Source: Corynebacterium terpenotabidum Y-11 (lineage in GTDB: Bacteria; Actinomycetota; Actinomycetes; Mycobacteriales; Mycobacteriaceae). Taken from it: a stretch of 64,000 bases of DNA. The position numbers and the translations under genes are program-made. Shown here piece by piece: positions 1 through 7,557 of the stretch; position 1 is the stretch's first letter; the number at the start of each line of letters is the position of its first letter. Where the stretch lies: assembly GCF_000418365.1 (NCBI RefSeq), contig NC_021663.1:310001-374000 (forward strand), in the 5' to 3' direction. The notes under the pieces are model-generated. The model saw only the letters and a list, made by a program, of their open reading frames with translations, was not told the DNA's origin and ran no database searches.

Positions 1-402
1 GGAGTGGCGGTCATGGTCGGCCACATGCAGGTCCCCGGCCTCGACGCCGACGGTGTGGCAGGGGCGGAGACGCCCTCCTCGCTGAACCCGGCGTCCTATG
101 GACTGCTGCGCTCCGGGGTCAACGGCGCCCCCGGGTTCACCGGGGTGATCTACACCGACGACCTCACCGGGATGCAGGCCGTCACCGACCGGTACGACGC
201 GGCGGGAGCGGTCATCGCCGCCCTGCGCGCCGGAGCGGACGTCCCCCTGGTCTCCTCCGGGATGGATGCCACCGCCCTGCCAGGTGTGCTCGACGCGGTC
301 GTCGCTGCCGTGGCGGACGGGGAGCTCGATGAACAACGGGTGGTGGAATCCGCCGACCGGATTTGCACCGCAAGGTCGATTCCCGCGGTCGCGACCAGTT
401 AA
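1..402 (+). CDS. Glycoside hydrolase family 3 (beta-N-acetylhexosaminidase-like), 3' part only
   Basis: This is the C-terminal 133 residues of a glycoside hydrolase; the frame is open to the left edge, so the start lies outside the window. The fragment carries the GH3 block GVIYTDDLTGMQAV, in which the Asp of the DDL motif matches the NagZ-type nucleophile. It is followed by the typical ALRAGADVPLV segment, and VMVGHMQVPGLD upstream matches the preceding beta-strand region of the family. GH3 enzymes of this type remove terminal N-acetylglucosamine from peptidoglycan fragments or glycosides. The substrate cannot be fixed from this part, and any signal peptide is off the window. The stop lies 10 nt before the likely start of the next gene, a VanW-type envelope protein, so the two may be cotranscribed. 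Confidence 0.8.
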   Translation, partial: GVAVMVGHMQVPGLDADGVAGAETPSSLNPASYGLLRSGVNGAPGFTGVIYTDDLTGMQAVTDRYDAAGAVIAALRAGADVPLVSSGMDATALPGVLDAVVAAVADGELDEQRVVESADRICTARSIPAVATS

Positions 403-412
403 GGTGTGGGGC

Positions 413-2113
413 GTGACCAGCGCAACCCATCGCTCCCGCCCCCGCCTGTCCCGCCGCCTGTGGTGGCTGTGGACGCTCCTCGGGCTGCTCGGCCTCGGCG
501 GCATCCTCTATGCCGCCGACCTCGTCATGTCCGAGGGAACGGTGCCGCGCGGCGTGACTGTCGGCGGGGTGGACATCGGTTCGATGTCCCCTGATCAGGC
601 CGAGGTGCGGCTGCGCAATCAGCTCGCCGACCAGGTGAAGACGCCGGTGACTGTCGTCGCCGGTGGACTGCAGACCGAGTTCAACCCGGTGACCGCCGGC
701 CTCACCGTCGACTGGGACGCCACCGTCGACCAGGCCGGTCAGCAGCCGAAGAACCCGATCACCCGACTGCTCAGCTTCTGGCAGACCCGCGAGGTCGGAA
801 CTGTCAGTCACATCAACGAACCACTGCTCAGCGGCACCGCCGGTCGCCTGGCCGGAGATCTCACCCAGGATGCGGCGGACGCCACCCTCAGCATCAACGA
901 CGAGGGGAAGGCGGAGATCACCGACGATGTCGACGGTCAGACCGTGGAGCAGGACGACATCGATGCCGAACTCCGGAACAACTGGCTCAACGCGGACCAC
1001 CGTGTCACCGTGGATGCCGACATCACGTCGGCGGCGGTTGACCGGGCGGAGGCGGAGCGGACCGCCCGTGAGGTCGTCGACAAGGTGACCTCCGGTGACG
1101 TGGTCTTCACCGGGCGGGACGATGTCGAGGGCGTGCTGCGTCCGGCCGACATGGGACGCATCGTCACCTTCGCCTCCGACGGTGACCACCTGCGCACCGA
1201 CTGGAACACGGACGCCGCCAAGGAGATCCTCACCGCGACACTCGGCGCGACCGAGGTCGAATTCCGTAACGCCAATTTCGAGGTCAACGGCAATGATCTG
1301 ACGGTGATCCCCTCGCAGGACGGGGTGGAGATCGACTGGGACAAGACCCTCGACAATCTTGACGAGAAGCTGCTCGACACGACGCAGCGTCGCCATGATG
1401 TGACCTACAACGACCGGAAGGCGACCTACACCACGGAGATGGCCCAGAATGCGAGCTTCGACGACGTGATGGGCTCGTTCACCACCGGCGGCTTCGCCAG
1501 TGACTCGGGTGTGAACATCCGTCGGGTCGCCGAGCAGGTCAACGGGGCGATCGTGTTGCCGGGTGAGACGTTCAGCCTCAACGGTTTCACCGGTCCGCGC
1601 GGTACGGCGCAGGGGTTCGTGGAGGCCGGCGTCATCGAGGACGGGCATGCTGACCGTGCCGTCGGTGGCGGCATCAGCCAGTTCGCGACGACGCTGTTCA
1701 ACGCCGCCTACTTCGCCGGGATGGAGGATGTGGCGCACACGCCGCACTCCTACTACATCAGCCGTTACCCGGCGGGGCGTGAGGCGACCGTGTACGAGGG
1801 TGCGATCGACCTGCAGTTCAAGAACACCTTCGATACGCCGGTGCTGATCCGGACGAGTGCGGACAGTTCCTCGGTGTCGGTGGAGCTGCGTGGTGTGCGG
1901 CATGTCGAGGTGGAGTCCATCACGGGTGCGAGGACGAACTTCACCGATCCGGAGCGCATCGAGCTTGAGGGCGACACCTGCTCGCCCTCCTCCGGCTCGC
2001 GTGGATTCACCATCACGGACACCCGGGTCGTGCGTGACCTCGACGGGCGTGAGCTGTCGCGGACCACCAGGACGACGAAGTACGATCCCTCGCCGATCGT
2101 CACCTGCCGGTAG
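413..2113 (+). CDS. VanW family membrane-anchored protein with putative peptidoglycan-binding domain
   Basis: The product is 566 residues if the GTG at 413 is used, which has AAGG at 401-404 about 8 nt upstream; a GTG at 404 is an alternative. An Arg-rich N-terminus leads into one membrane segment at about residues 16-38 (LWWLWTLLGLLGLGG), so the rest is expected outside the membrane. The middle resembles the repeated putative peptidoglycan-binding module of YoaR/VanW-like proteins (VTVGGVDIGSMSPDQA). The last third is a VanW domain with VNGAIVLPGETFSLN, GVIEDGHADRAVGGGISQ and the following HTPHSYYISRYPAGREATVY region. VanW proteins occur in many Gram-positive bacteria and have no proven biochemical activity. 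The gene follows a GH3 hydrolase fragment, which fits a cell-wall role. Family assignment is firm; function is not. Confidence 0.9.
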   Translation: MTSATHRSRPRLSRRLWWLWTLLGLLGLGGILYAADLVMSEGTVPRGVTVGGVDIGSMSPDQAEVRLRNQLADQVKTPVTVVAGGLQTEFNPVTAGLTVDWDATVDQAGQQPKNPITRLLSFWQTREVGTVSHINEPLLSGTAGRLAGDLTQDAADATLSINDEGKAEITDDVDGQTVEQDDIDAELRNNWLNADHRVTVDADITSAAVDRAEAERTAREVVDKVTSGDVVFTGRDDVEGVLRPADMGRIVTFASDGDHLRTDWNTDAAKEILTATLGATEVEFRNANFEVNGNDLTVIPSQDGVEIDWDKTLDNLDEKLLDTTQRRHDVTYNDRKATYTTEMAQNASFDDVMGSFTTGGFASDSGVNIRRVAEQVNGAIVLPGETFSLNGFTGPRGTAQGFVEAGVIEDGHADRAVGGGISQFATTLFNAAYFAGMEDVAHTPHSYYISRYPAGREATVYEGAIDLQFKNTFDTPVLIRTSADSSSVSVELRGVRHVEVESITGARTNFTDPERIELEGDTCSPSSGSRGFTITDTRVVRDLDGRELSRTTRTTKYDPSPIVTCR

Positions 2114-2153
2114 CACCCGGGGCCCTTTCCACCCTCCGGCACATTCTCCTCCG

Positions 2154-2170
2154 ATACAGTTACCGGAATG
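2154..2170 (+). promoter_or_regulatory. Possible -10 element for a leaderless MFS mRNA
   Basis: TACAGT at 2154-2159 lies 8 nt upstream of the ATG at 2168, and no Shine-Dalgarno sequence is present in between. Transcription starting 7-9 nt after this element would begin at or next to the start codon. Leaderless mRNAs are common in corynebacteria. Only the -10 is recognisable; no convincing -35 was found. Confidence 0.3.
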
Positions 2171-3817
2171 AGCACAACACCCCGCGTCCGCTCCGCCGGC
2201 GGACGCCACCGCAGGATCCCCGAACGCTCCCCTCGCCGTACCGTCGGCTGGAGCCTCGGGGTGTCGGCGGTGTCCACGGTCATGATGACGCTGGACATCA
2301 CTATCGTGCTCGTCGCCCTGCCGGCGATCCGGGAGGACCTGGGGCTCACGCTCTCCGGCTCGCAGTGGGCGATCAACGCCTATTCACTGCCGTTCGCCTC
2401 CCTGTTGCTCGCCGCGGCGAGTCTGTCGGACATTGTCGGACGCCGCACCATCTTCCTCATCGGCCACGTGATCTTCTTCGGTGCGTCCATCGGATGCATC
2501 CTCACCGGGTCGGAGGCCGGGCTCATCACCTTCCGCGCCCTGCAGGGTGCCGGTGGTGCGCTGGTCTTCGGCACCGCCACCCCGCTGCTCGCGGATGCGT
2601 TCGAGGAGAAGGACGCGGCGAAACGCACCAAGGCGGTCGCCGCGATGATGGGGATCGGTGGTGCCGCCAGTGCCTTCGGCCCGCTTATCGGTGGCGCGCT
2701 GGTGGAGACCGGGCAGTGGCGGTGGATCTTCGCGATCAACATCCCGATCGGGATCCTCGCCATTCTGGCGACCCTGTTCTTCGTTCCTGACCTGCACCGG
2801 GAGACGCGGGTCGCCAGGGCGGCGGCCGTGGCGTCCTCCCCGGAGTCCTTGCCACAGGGGCCGAAGGTGTCCGTCTACGCGATGCTGCTCACCATCACCT
2901 CACTGGTGCTGGTGAACTACGGCATTATCGACGGTGAGAATCAGGGCTGGACCAGCCGCGTGATCCTGTGTTCCCTGGGGGCCGGGTTGATCCTCTTCAC
3001 CGCGCTGGTGCTGTTCGAGATGTCGAAGCGGGACGCCGCGATGATCGATTTCCGCCTGTTCCGCATCCCCGCGTTTGCCACGGTGACCTTCAACGCTTTT
3101 GCGTCGCGCATGTTCAGCTTCGGGATGCTGCCGTTCCTCATCCTGTGGATGTCGGGGCAGCTGGGGCTGTCTGCCCTGGAGATCGGGTACGTGGCCAGCG
3201 GGTTGGCGGTGCCGATGATCGTGTTCTCGGCGGTGGGGATCAAGGCGGTGGCGTGGATCCCGGTGGGATGGGTGCAGGCGATCGGCATGGTGATCGTCGC
3301 CGGTGGCCTGATGCTGGGGCTGCGGCTGGACGCTGCCTCCGGCTGGCAGACGCTCATCCCGATGCTGCTGGTGATGGGTGCCGGTACGGGTCTGATGCTG
3401 CCGCATGTGATGAGCCTGGCGGTGGAGGTGGTGCCGGCGGCGCGGACGGGCATGGCCAGTGGCCTGGCGAATACGGCGCTGCCGTTGGGTACGGCATTCG
3501 GCGTGGCGGTGTACGGGGCGTATCTGGCGAACAAGGTCGGGGCGGGGCTGGACACGCTGCCGATCCCCGATCAGTTCCGTGAGATCGCGCAGCAGGCGGC
3601 GGAGGCCGGCCAGTTCCTGGCGATCGCCGAGCAGTCGGAGCCGTTGGCGCAGCAGGCGCTGGAGTACTTCCTCGACGGTCTGCACGGTATCTTCATCATC
3701 GCCGCGGTGCTGGCCCTCATCGGTGCGTTGGCGAGCGTGCTGTTCATCCGCCCGGGGAGGTCGGGGACGGCGGACGCGCGGGAGGATGCAGATGCGTCGG
3801 CCGCCGTCGCAGCGTAA
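2168..3817 (+). CDS. MFS transporter, DHA2 (EmrB/QacA-type) drug exporter
   Basis: A 549-residue integral membrane protein of the major facilitator superfamily, most like the 14-helix DHA2 proton-driven exporters. A basic N-terminal tail of about 25 residues is followed by helix 1 with MMTLDITIVLVALPAI, the DHA2 signature for that helix. SQWAINAYSLPFASLLLAAASLSD then matches helix 2 with the SDIVGRR cytoplasmic loop (motif A). Motif C follows as GGAASAFGPLIGGALVETGQWRWIFAINIPIG. The ligand cannot be predicted. The gene starts 54 nt after the VanW gene. No regulator gene is adjacent, so control is unclear. Confidence 0.88.
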   Translation: MSTTPRVRSAGGRHRRIPERSPRRTVGWSLGVSAVSTVMMTLDITIVLVALPAIREDLGLTLSGSQWAINAYSLPFASLLLAAASLSDIVGRRTIFLIGHVIFFGASIGCILTGSEAGLITFRALQGAGGALVFGTATPLLADAFEEKDAAKRTKAVAAMMGIGGAASAFGPLIGGALVETGQWRWIFAINIPIGILAILATLFFVPDLHRETRVARAAAVASSPESLPQGPKVSVYAMLLTITSLVLVNYGIIDGENQGWTSRVILCSLGAGLILFTALVLFEMSKRDAAMIDFRLFRIPAFATVTFNAFASRMFSFGMLPFLILWMSGQLGLSALEIGYVASGLAVPMIVFSAVGIKAVAWIPVGWVQAIGMVIVAGGLMLGLRLDAASGWQTLIPMLLVMGAGTGLMLPHVMSLAVEVVPAARTGMASGLANTALPLGTAFGVAVYGAYLANKVGAGLDTLPIPDQFREIAQQAAEAGQFLAIAEQSEPLAQQALEYFLDGLHGIFIIAAVLALIGALASVLFIRPGRSGTADAREDADASAAVAA

Positions 3818-3840
3818 CCTCGGAGCAGACACAAGGTCAC

Positions 3841-3908
3841 GGCGGTGGGGCTCGCCGTACCCAACCTCGTCGGACTGCCGTCATGGCGGTCGACGACAAC
3901 AGTCCCTG
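3841..3908 (+). promoter_or_regulatory. Fluoride riboswitch (crcB motif), likely
   Basis: The folding elements of the crcB motif can be drawn by hand. GGCG at 3841-3844 pairs with CGCC at 3853-3856 and encloses GTGGGGCT. A second stem pairs TCGTCG (3867-3872) with CGACGA (3891-3896). GGGGCT (3847-3852) can form the defining pseudoknot with AGTCCC (3901-3906) through one G-U pair. The usual GAUG of the first loop reads GGTG here. The element ends about 35 nt before a gene for a fluoride channel, the classical target. No terminator stem is visible, so control may act on translation. Confidence 0.7.
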
Positions 3909-3942
3909 CCCGATGCGTCTGCGCGCGCCTGAAAGGTAGGAG

Positions 3943-4383
3943 ATGTCCATGAATTCCGGTCGTCCGGTACATCTGCAGGTCCGGTTCCTGAGTGTGGTGG
4001 TGCTCGGTGGCATGGTCGGTGTCGCGGCACGTGAGGGGCTCATCCTTGCGACGCCGGAGACCGAGGTTCCGTGGGTGATCTTCGGGATCAACGTGGTCGG
4101 CGCGTTCATCCTCGGGTTCCTGCTGGACGCGTTGGCCCGCACCGGGCCGGACACTGGGGTGCGCCGGATGGTGCGCCTGGGCTGCGGCACCGGGATCCTC
4201 GGTGGGTTCACCACCTATTCGGCGTTGGCGACGGACACCGCGAGGTTGACGTCGGAGGGATCGGCCTGGGGTGTGGGCTATGCGGTGCTGTCCCTGGTGG
4301 TCGGCCTGGTTGCGGCGCTGGTGGGGATGCGGGTGGCGACCTCGATACGGCCCGGGCGTGGTGACGTGGAGGTGGAGGCATGA
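3943..4383 (+). CDS. crcB1: Fluoride channel CrcB/FluC, first subunit
   Basis: A 146-residue small membrane protein with four predicted helices and the FluC landmarks GGMVGVAAREGLI near the N-terminus, INVVGAFILGFL in helix 2 and GTGILGGFTTYSALATDTARL in helix 3. FluC proteins form dual-topology dimers that let fluoride leave the cytoplasm. Many Gram-positive bacteria carry two adjacent homologues that act as a heterodimer, as here. Two in-frame ATGs, at 3943 and 3949, each have a purine-rich sequence 6 nt upstream. The next gene overlaps it by ATGA. The upstream fluoride riboswitch candidate suggests induction by fluoride. Confidence 0.92.
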   Translation: MSMNSGRPVHLQVRFLSVVVLGGMVGVAAREGLILATPETEVPWVIFGINVVGAFILGFLLDALARTGPDTGVRRMVRLGCGTGILGGFTTYSALATDTARLTSEGSAWGVGYAVLSLVVGLVAALVGMRVATSIRPGRGDVEVEA

Positions 4384-4775
4384 CGCCGCTGCTGTTCCTC
4401 GGACTGTGCCTCGCCGGTGGCGTCGGTGCGGGCAGTCGCTTCGTGCTCGACGGGGTGATCAAGTCCCGTCTCGCCGGTGGCGGTGCCGCCGGACTGCCGT
4501 GGGCGACCTTTGTCATCAATGCCACCGGTTCGCTGTTGCTCGGCCTGCTCACCGGCCTGGTGACCGCAGGTGCTCTGCCGGGGGACTGGCAGCCGGTCAT
4601 CGGTACCGGCTTCCTCGGTGGGTACACCACGTTCTCCACGGCGATGGTGGAGACGGCGAATCTCGTGCGTCAGGGGAGGACCGGTGCGGCGTGGGGCAAC
4701 GGGGTCGGAGTGCTGGTGGTGACGGTACTGCTCGCCGGACTCGGTCTCTGGGTGGGGACGGAACTGGCTGGCTGA
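4380..4775 (+). CDS. crcB2: Fluoride channel CrcB/FluC, second subunit
   Basis: A 131-residue FluC family protein with four predicted helices: GGVGAGSRFVLDGVI at the N-terminus, FVINATGSLLLGLLTG, and the most conserved family motif GTGFLGGYTTFSTAMVETANL. It begins inside the stop codon of the previous gene (ATGA overlap), so translation is probably coupled and the two subunits are made in similar amounts. It is closer to the family consensus in the FTTFST-type motif than its partner. About 540 nt without a gene follow. Confidence 0.92.
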   Translation: MTPLLFLGLCLAGGVGAGSRFVLDGVIKSRLAGGGAAGLPWATFVINATGSLLLGLLTGLVTAGALPGDWQPVIGTGFLGGYTTFSTAMVETANLVRQGRTGAAWGNGVGVLVVTVLLAGLGLWVGTELAG

Positions 4776-4830
4776 GCTGCTGGTCGCAGTGGCGCTCAAG
4801 GGTGGCGGGAAAGGGGGGTGGAAGATGGAG

Positions 4831-4969
4831 AACTGACAGACACCACCGGAGTCGGCGGCCGGGTGAGGAGGGTCCGGTGGTCGACTGGCGCTGCGGGAGA
4901 GGAGGAGACCGTGGAGAGCCGGTCCGGTGAGGGGTGTATCCGGCAGCGCGCCGGTGGTGTCTGTCAGTT
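4831..4969. repeat. Perfect 19-bp inverted repeat flanking 101 bp
   Basis: The left arm aactgacagacaccaccgg (4831-4849) is matched exactly in reverse complement at 4951-4969. The 139-bp interval encodes no protein. Such a structure could be a non-autonomous mobile element remnant (MITE-like), a pair of regulator sites or a long RNA hairpin. No clear target-site duplication is visible at the flanks, so the element type is left open. Confidence 0.55.
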
Positions 4970-5092
4970 GTGACCTCTGGGAGGTGGAAGAAATGCCCTG
5001 GTGGGGGCCGATCTCCCTGGGGTGTATCTTGAAGATAGGCAGGTCAGGTGGGGTAGCGCAAAGGGCCAGGGAGGGTCATGGGGGTGGCTGTA

Positions 5093-5115
5093 TGGATACC
5101 CCGGGAGGGTATCCA
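5093..5115. other. 9-bp hairpin
   Basis: TGGATACCC at 5093-5101 pairs perfectly with GGGTATCCA at 5107-5115 around a 5-nt loop. It is not followed by a proper T run on either strand, so it is not a clear terminator. Its role is unknown. Confidence 0.45.
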
Positions 5116-5271
5116 GGTGGCTACTTTTGGTGTTGTAGTACAGCGTAGTGGGTGTCGGGAATCGTGCGGTGTGAGGTGTGGATAGTAATGGTGCACCCGT
5201 TACACGGGGGTGATCTGCAGTCAGGGTGAACAAAGTTGTCTGTCAGGTAACTGCATTGTGACGTGGGCATT

Positions 5272-5296
5272 AACACGCAGGTTGGGGCGTGTTTTT
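5272..5296 (+). terminator. Intrinsic terminator-like hairpin, plus orientation
   Basis: AACACGC (5272-5278) pairs with GCGTGTT (5287-5293) across an 8-nt loop and is followed by further T residues to 5296. This is the best intrinsic-terminator shape in the region for plus-strand transcripts. Read from the other strand, the same hairpin lies 18 nt past the end of the exopolysaccharide operon, but without a U tract. Confidence 0.5.
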
Positions 5297-5313
5297 GGGA
5301 GGTGTGGACGTGC

Positions 5314-5880
5314 TTAGCAGCCGCTGGAGGATACCGCGCGCAGCCAGCCCGCAGTCTGGTAGACGCCCTGGCGGAGATGAACCGTGACAGTGCGGGCAGA
5401 CGCAGGTCGGTTGACCGCCAGAGTCCCGTCCCAGCACCGGCTGAAGTACAGCCGGACCCGCTCCACATGCTCGCGTCCGGTGCCCAGAACATAGGCCGAA
5501 CGCCACCCGTTCTCCTCGGCGAGGACGGTGAAACCCCGGGCCTCACCGCGGGTGGTGGACGGCTCCGGGGCGAAGCAGTGCACCTCGACCCCCGGCAACG
5601 GTCCGCAGTACCGGTCGGTGACAGCGTCACCGATAGGATTGGAGAGGACGAGGTGAGGTATCCCGAGGTCTTGGGCGGTGCGCCGGGCAGCTGCGTAGTC
5701 GCCCAGTGGAATTCCTCCGAGCTGGACGAGGACGTCGACGTCGTCTGGGACCGGATCAAGGCGGGGTGCGTAGATTTTTGTCGCGGCGAACCAGCCCCAG
5801 AGTGTGATCACGACGGTCAGTGCCGTGACCAGGGTGAGGAGGAGCCGCTTTCGCCGTGCCCGGGGACCGATATGGCGCAC
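5314..5880 (-). CDS. YdcF-like (DUF218/SanA-ElyC family) envelope protein
   Basis: A 188-residue protein with a basic N-terminus and one membrane segment (LLLTLVTALTVVITLWGWFA), followed by an extracytoplasmic domain. The core resembles the DUF218 fold: VDVLVQLGGIPLGDYAAARRTA, then PHLVLSNP, an ENGWRSAYVLGTGREHVERVRLYFSRCW segment and a late VTVHLRQGVYQTAGWLR segment. YdcF/SanA/ElyC proteins act in envelope or polysaccharide processes, but no reaction is established. The start is a GTG with AGG about 8 nt upstream, 5 nt after the stop of the tyrosine phosphatase gene. It is the last gene of the exopolysaccharide operon. Confidence 0.75.
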   Translation of the reverse strand: MRHIGPRARRKRLLLTLVTALTVVITLWGWFAATKIYAPRLDPVPDDVDVLVQLGGIPLGDYAAARRTAQDLGIPHLVLSNPIGDAVTDRYCGPLPGVEVHCFAPEPSTTRGEARGFTVLAEENGWRSAYVLGTGREHVERVRLYFSRCWDGTLAVNRPASARTVTVHLRQGVYQTAGWLRAVSSSGC

Positions 5881-5885
5881 CGCAG

Positions 5886-6425
5886 TTACCTGCCCGTTGT
5901 CAGCAGACTTGATACTGCGGAGATGTCCGAGGCGATCTCGTCGAGGACGCGCCGGTACTCTGCCCGGGACGTGAAGTTCACCGGGTCCTTATGCCCACCG
6001 GGGACCACCGGAAGACTGCGCCGGAGGGTGGGAAGGTCGGAGACAACGGTCAGATCGCCTGAGCGGCACCACCCGGCCAGTTGGCGGAGACGGACTGTTC
6101 GGGCCAGTGCTCCCGGGTGGAGTGTCAGAATCTCATCGACATGGGACTGCTCAAGACCGATCACGAGATCGGTCTCTTTAAGAAGGCGGCGGTTCAGCCG
6201 ACGCGCGGTGAACCGGGAACCGTCGATGCCATGGGAGTTGAGGAAGTCCAGTGACCGGGGATCCATTCGGTGACCGGACAAACCTGAGGTGCCGGCGCTG
6301 GAGACAGTGACATTGGCGATGCCGGACCGGTCCACTGCGGAGCGCAGCAGGTACTCGCCGACCGGTGAACGGCAGATATTTCCGGTGCACACGAAGAGAA
6401 CGTGGAGCGGGCGGTCACTTGACAT
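5886..6425 (-). CDS. Low-molecular-weight protein tyrosine phosphatase (Wzb-type)
   Basis: A 179-residue cytoplasmic phosphatase. The N-terminal block VLFVCTGNICRSP contains the CX5R phosphate loop with nucleophile Cys13 and Arg19, and a late KDPVNF segment supplies the likely general acid Asp. In polysaccharide loci such enzymes dephosphorylate the tyrosine-rich tail of Wzc-type kinases, resetting the export cycle. The kinase is encoded four genes upstream in the same operon. The ATG at 6425 was chosen because the protein then begins directly at the phosphatase fold; it overlaps the preceding gene by 11 nt. It is slightly longer than typical Wzb (about 150 residues) because of a basic insert before the KDP motif. 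Confidence 0.88.
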   Translation of the reverse strand: MSSDRPLHVLFVCTGNICRSPVGEYLLRSAVDRSGIANVTVSSAGTSGLSGHRMDPRSLDFLNSHGIDGSRFTARRLNRRLLKETDLVIGLEQSHVDEILTLHPGALARTVRLRQLAGWCRSGDLTVVSDLPTLRRSLPVVPGGHKDPVNFTSRAEYRRVLDEIASDISAVSSLLTTGR

Positions 6426-7557
6426 GATCTTTCGGGTCCTCCGGGGTGGGTGAGGTCCCGTCGGTGCCGCCAACAGCATGGCGCAGGTCACCCACGAGAT
6501 CTTCGTGGCGTTTGCTGAGCATGGGTAACCGTGACCTGAGCAGGTCATCGTAGCGTTTCCCGGTGTCGGGATCATCACGGAGAGCGAGAGCCTGCGCCGC
6601 CACGACTGTCGGGTCGAAGGAGTTGACATTGTGTACCCACTCTTCCAACCCCAGATCTGCGAACGCAGAGAAGCCTTTGCGCTCGTACGCCAGGTGGATC
6701 ACGCGGTGGCCGGCGCGAAGCGCCAGCAGTGCGGCATGCAGTCGTACTGCGACAACGACTCGGCGCGGGGCGTTCTGCCCGGTGCCTTGTCGCAGGTACT
6801 CGTCCTCGTTGAGAGCACTGTCCGGGGTGATCTGCTGCTGAGCCTGGGCATCGTCATTGCCGCCGACAGTGCTCTGGACGTACCCGGTGATGGGGACGCC
6901 AGCGTCACGGAGTTGCTCGGACAAGACCTTCACCGGGGTGGGGACAGAACCCCGGATGGAGCGGACACTGATGACGATGTCGGTGGCCGGGGGCCCGTCA
7001 CTGTCACGGCGGGAGGTGAACTCGGGGGAGGAGATGGCGAGGTCCGGGTACCGGACGGCATTCCGGAGTTGCAGCTCTGTCACTGAGCGGTCGTCCCGCA
7101 ACATAACCTGGCTCAGTCGGTTCAGGAGGATCCGGTACGGAATACGGGTGCCACCTCTCAGGGGGCCGATGCTCTGCGGGAGATAGACGGTCGGCGCGGA
7201 TGTCACAGCAGCCGCCAGTAGTTGAGGTCCCATGACAATGGCGCATTTCAGTGCTTCAGAGAACGTCCCCGCTCGCAGATACCCACCACCGACACCCACA
7301 ACAAGGTCGTAGCGGTTCAGGCGGAAAAGCTGCCGTAGATAGTCCATTTTCCACCCACGGAGGGATGGTCGGGTGCAGAACACGGACACCGGAAGACGGC
7401 GGAAACTCTCCGGGTCGGAAGCCAGAAGAGTGATGTCGGTGTCGTCGCCGAAGGCTTCACGGATCAGTGCGACTGTCTCGTCGACCAGGAGGCCGTCCCC
7501 CCGGTTCCGGGCACTGTATCCGTGGAGAATCATGACTCGGAAGGTTCGGTGACTCAT
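6415..7557 (-). CDS. Polysaccharide pyruvyl transferase family protein
   Basis: A 380-residue protein of the CsaB/WcaK-type pyruvyl transferase family, which adds ketal-linked pyruvate to sugars of cell-surface polymers. Visible landmarks are the N-terminal MILHGYSARNRGDGLLVDETV, the glycine-rich VVGVGGGYLRAG, the LPQSIGPL block, MLRDDRSVTEL and the late VVAVRLHAALLALRAGHRVIHLAYERKGFSAFADLG block typical of the second half of the fold. It overlaps its upstream neighbour (flippase) by 4 nt and its downstream neighbour (phosphatase) by 11 nt. Placement in a capsule-type operon implies that the polymer carries acidic pyruvate groups. Confidence 0.85.
   Translation of the reverse strand: MSHRTFRVMILHGYSARNRGDGLLVDETVALIREAFGDDTDITLLASDPESFRRLPVSVFCTRPSLRGWKMDYLRQLFRLNRYDLVVGVGGGYLRAGTFSEALKCAIVMGPQLLAAAVTSAPTVYLPQSIGPLRGGTRIPYRILLNRLSQVMLRDDRSVTELQLRNAVRYPDLAISSPEFTSRRDSDGPPATDIVISVRSIRGSVPTPVKVLSEQLRDAGVPITGYVQSTVGGNDDAQAQQQITPDSALNEDEYLRQGTGQNAPRRVVVAVRLHAALLALRAGHRVIHLAYERKGFSAFADLGLEEWVHNVNSFDPTVVAAQALALRDDPDTGKRYDDLLRSRLPMLSKRHEDLVGDLRHAVGGTDGTSPTPEDPKDHVK

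Larger units (their letters stand above)
4776..5313. other. Gene-free region with inverted repeats and hairpins
   Basis: No reading frame here has convincing protein-like sequence. The region is purine-rich on the plus strand and separates the fluoride channel operon from the 3' end of the exopolysaccharide operon. It contains a perfect 19-bp inverted repeat (4831-4849 and 4951-4969), a 9-bp hairpin at 5093-5115, a CCCGT-TAC-ACGGG hairpin near 5196-5206 and a terminator-like hairpin with a T tract at 5272-5296. The last is oriented to stop plus-strand transcripts, which hints at an unannotated plus-strand RNA. Confidence 0.5.

Noticed and set aside
212..2209. A 665-codon minus-strand frame opposite the VanW gene
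   Set aside because: It is Arg/His/Gly-rich without domains and is the mirror of the real coding strand, a normal effect of high GC.
4927..5148. A 73-codon plus-strand frame in the gene-free region
   Set aside because: No ribosome site, odd Gly/Cys/Trp composition and overlap with the inverted repeat; it does not look like a protein.
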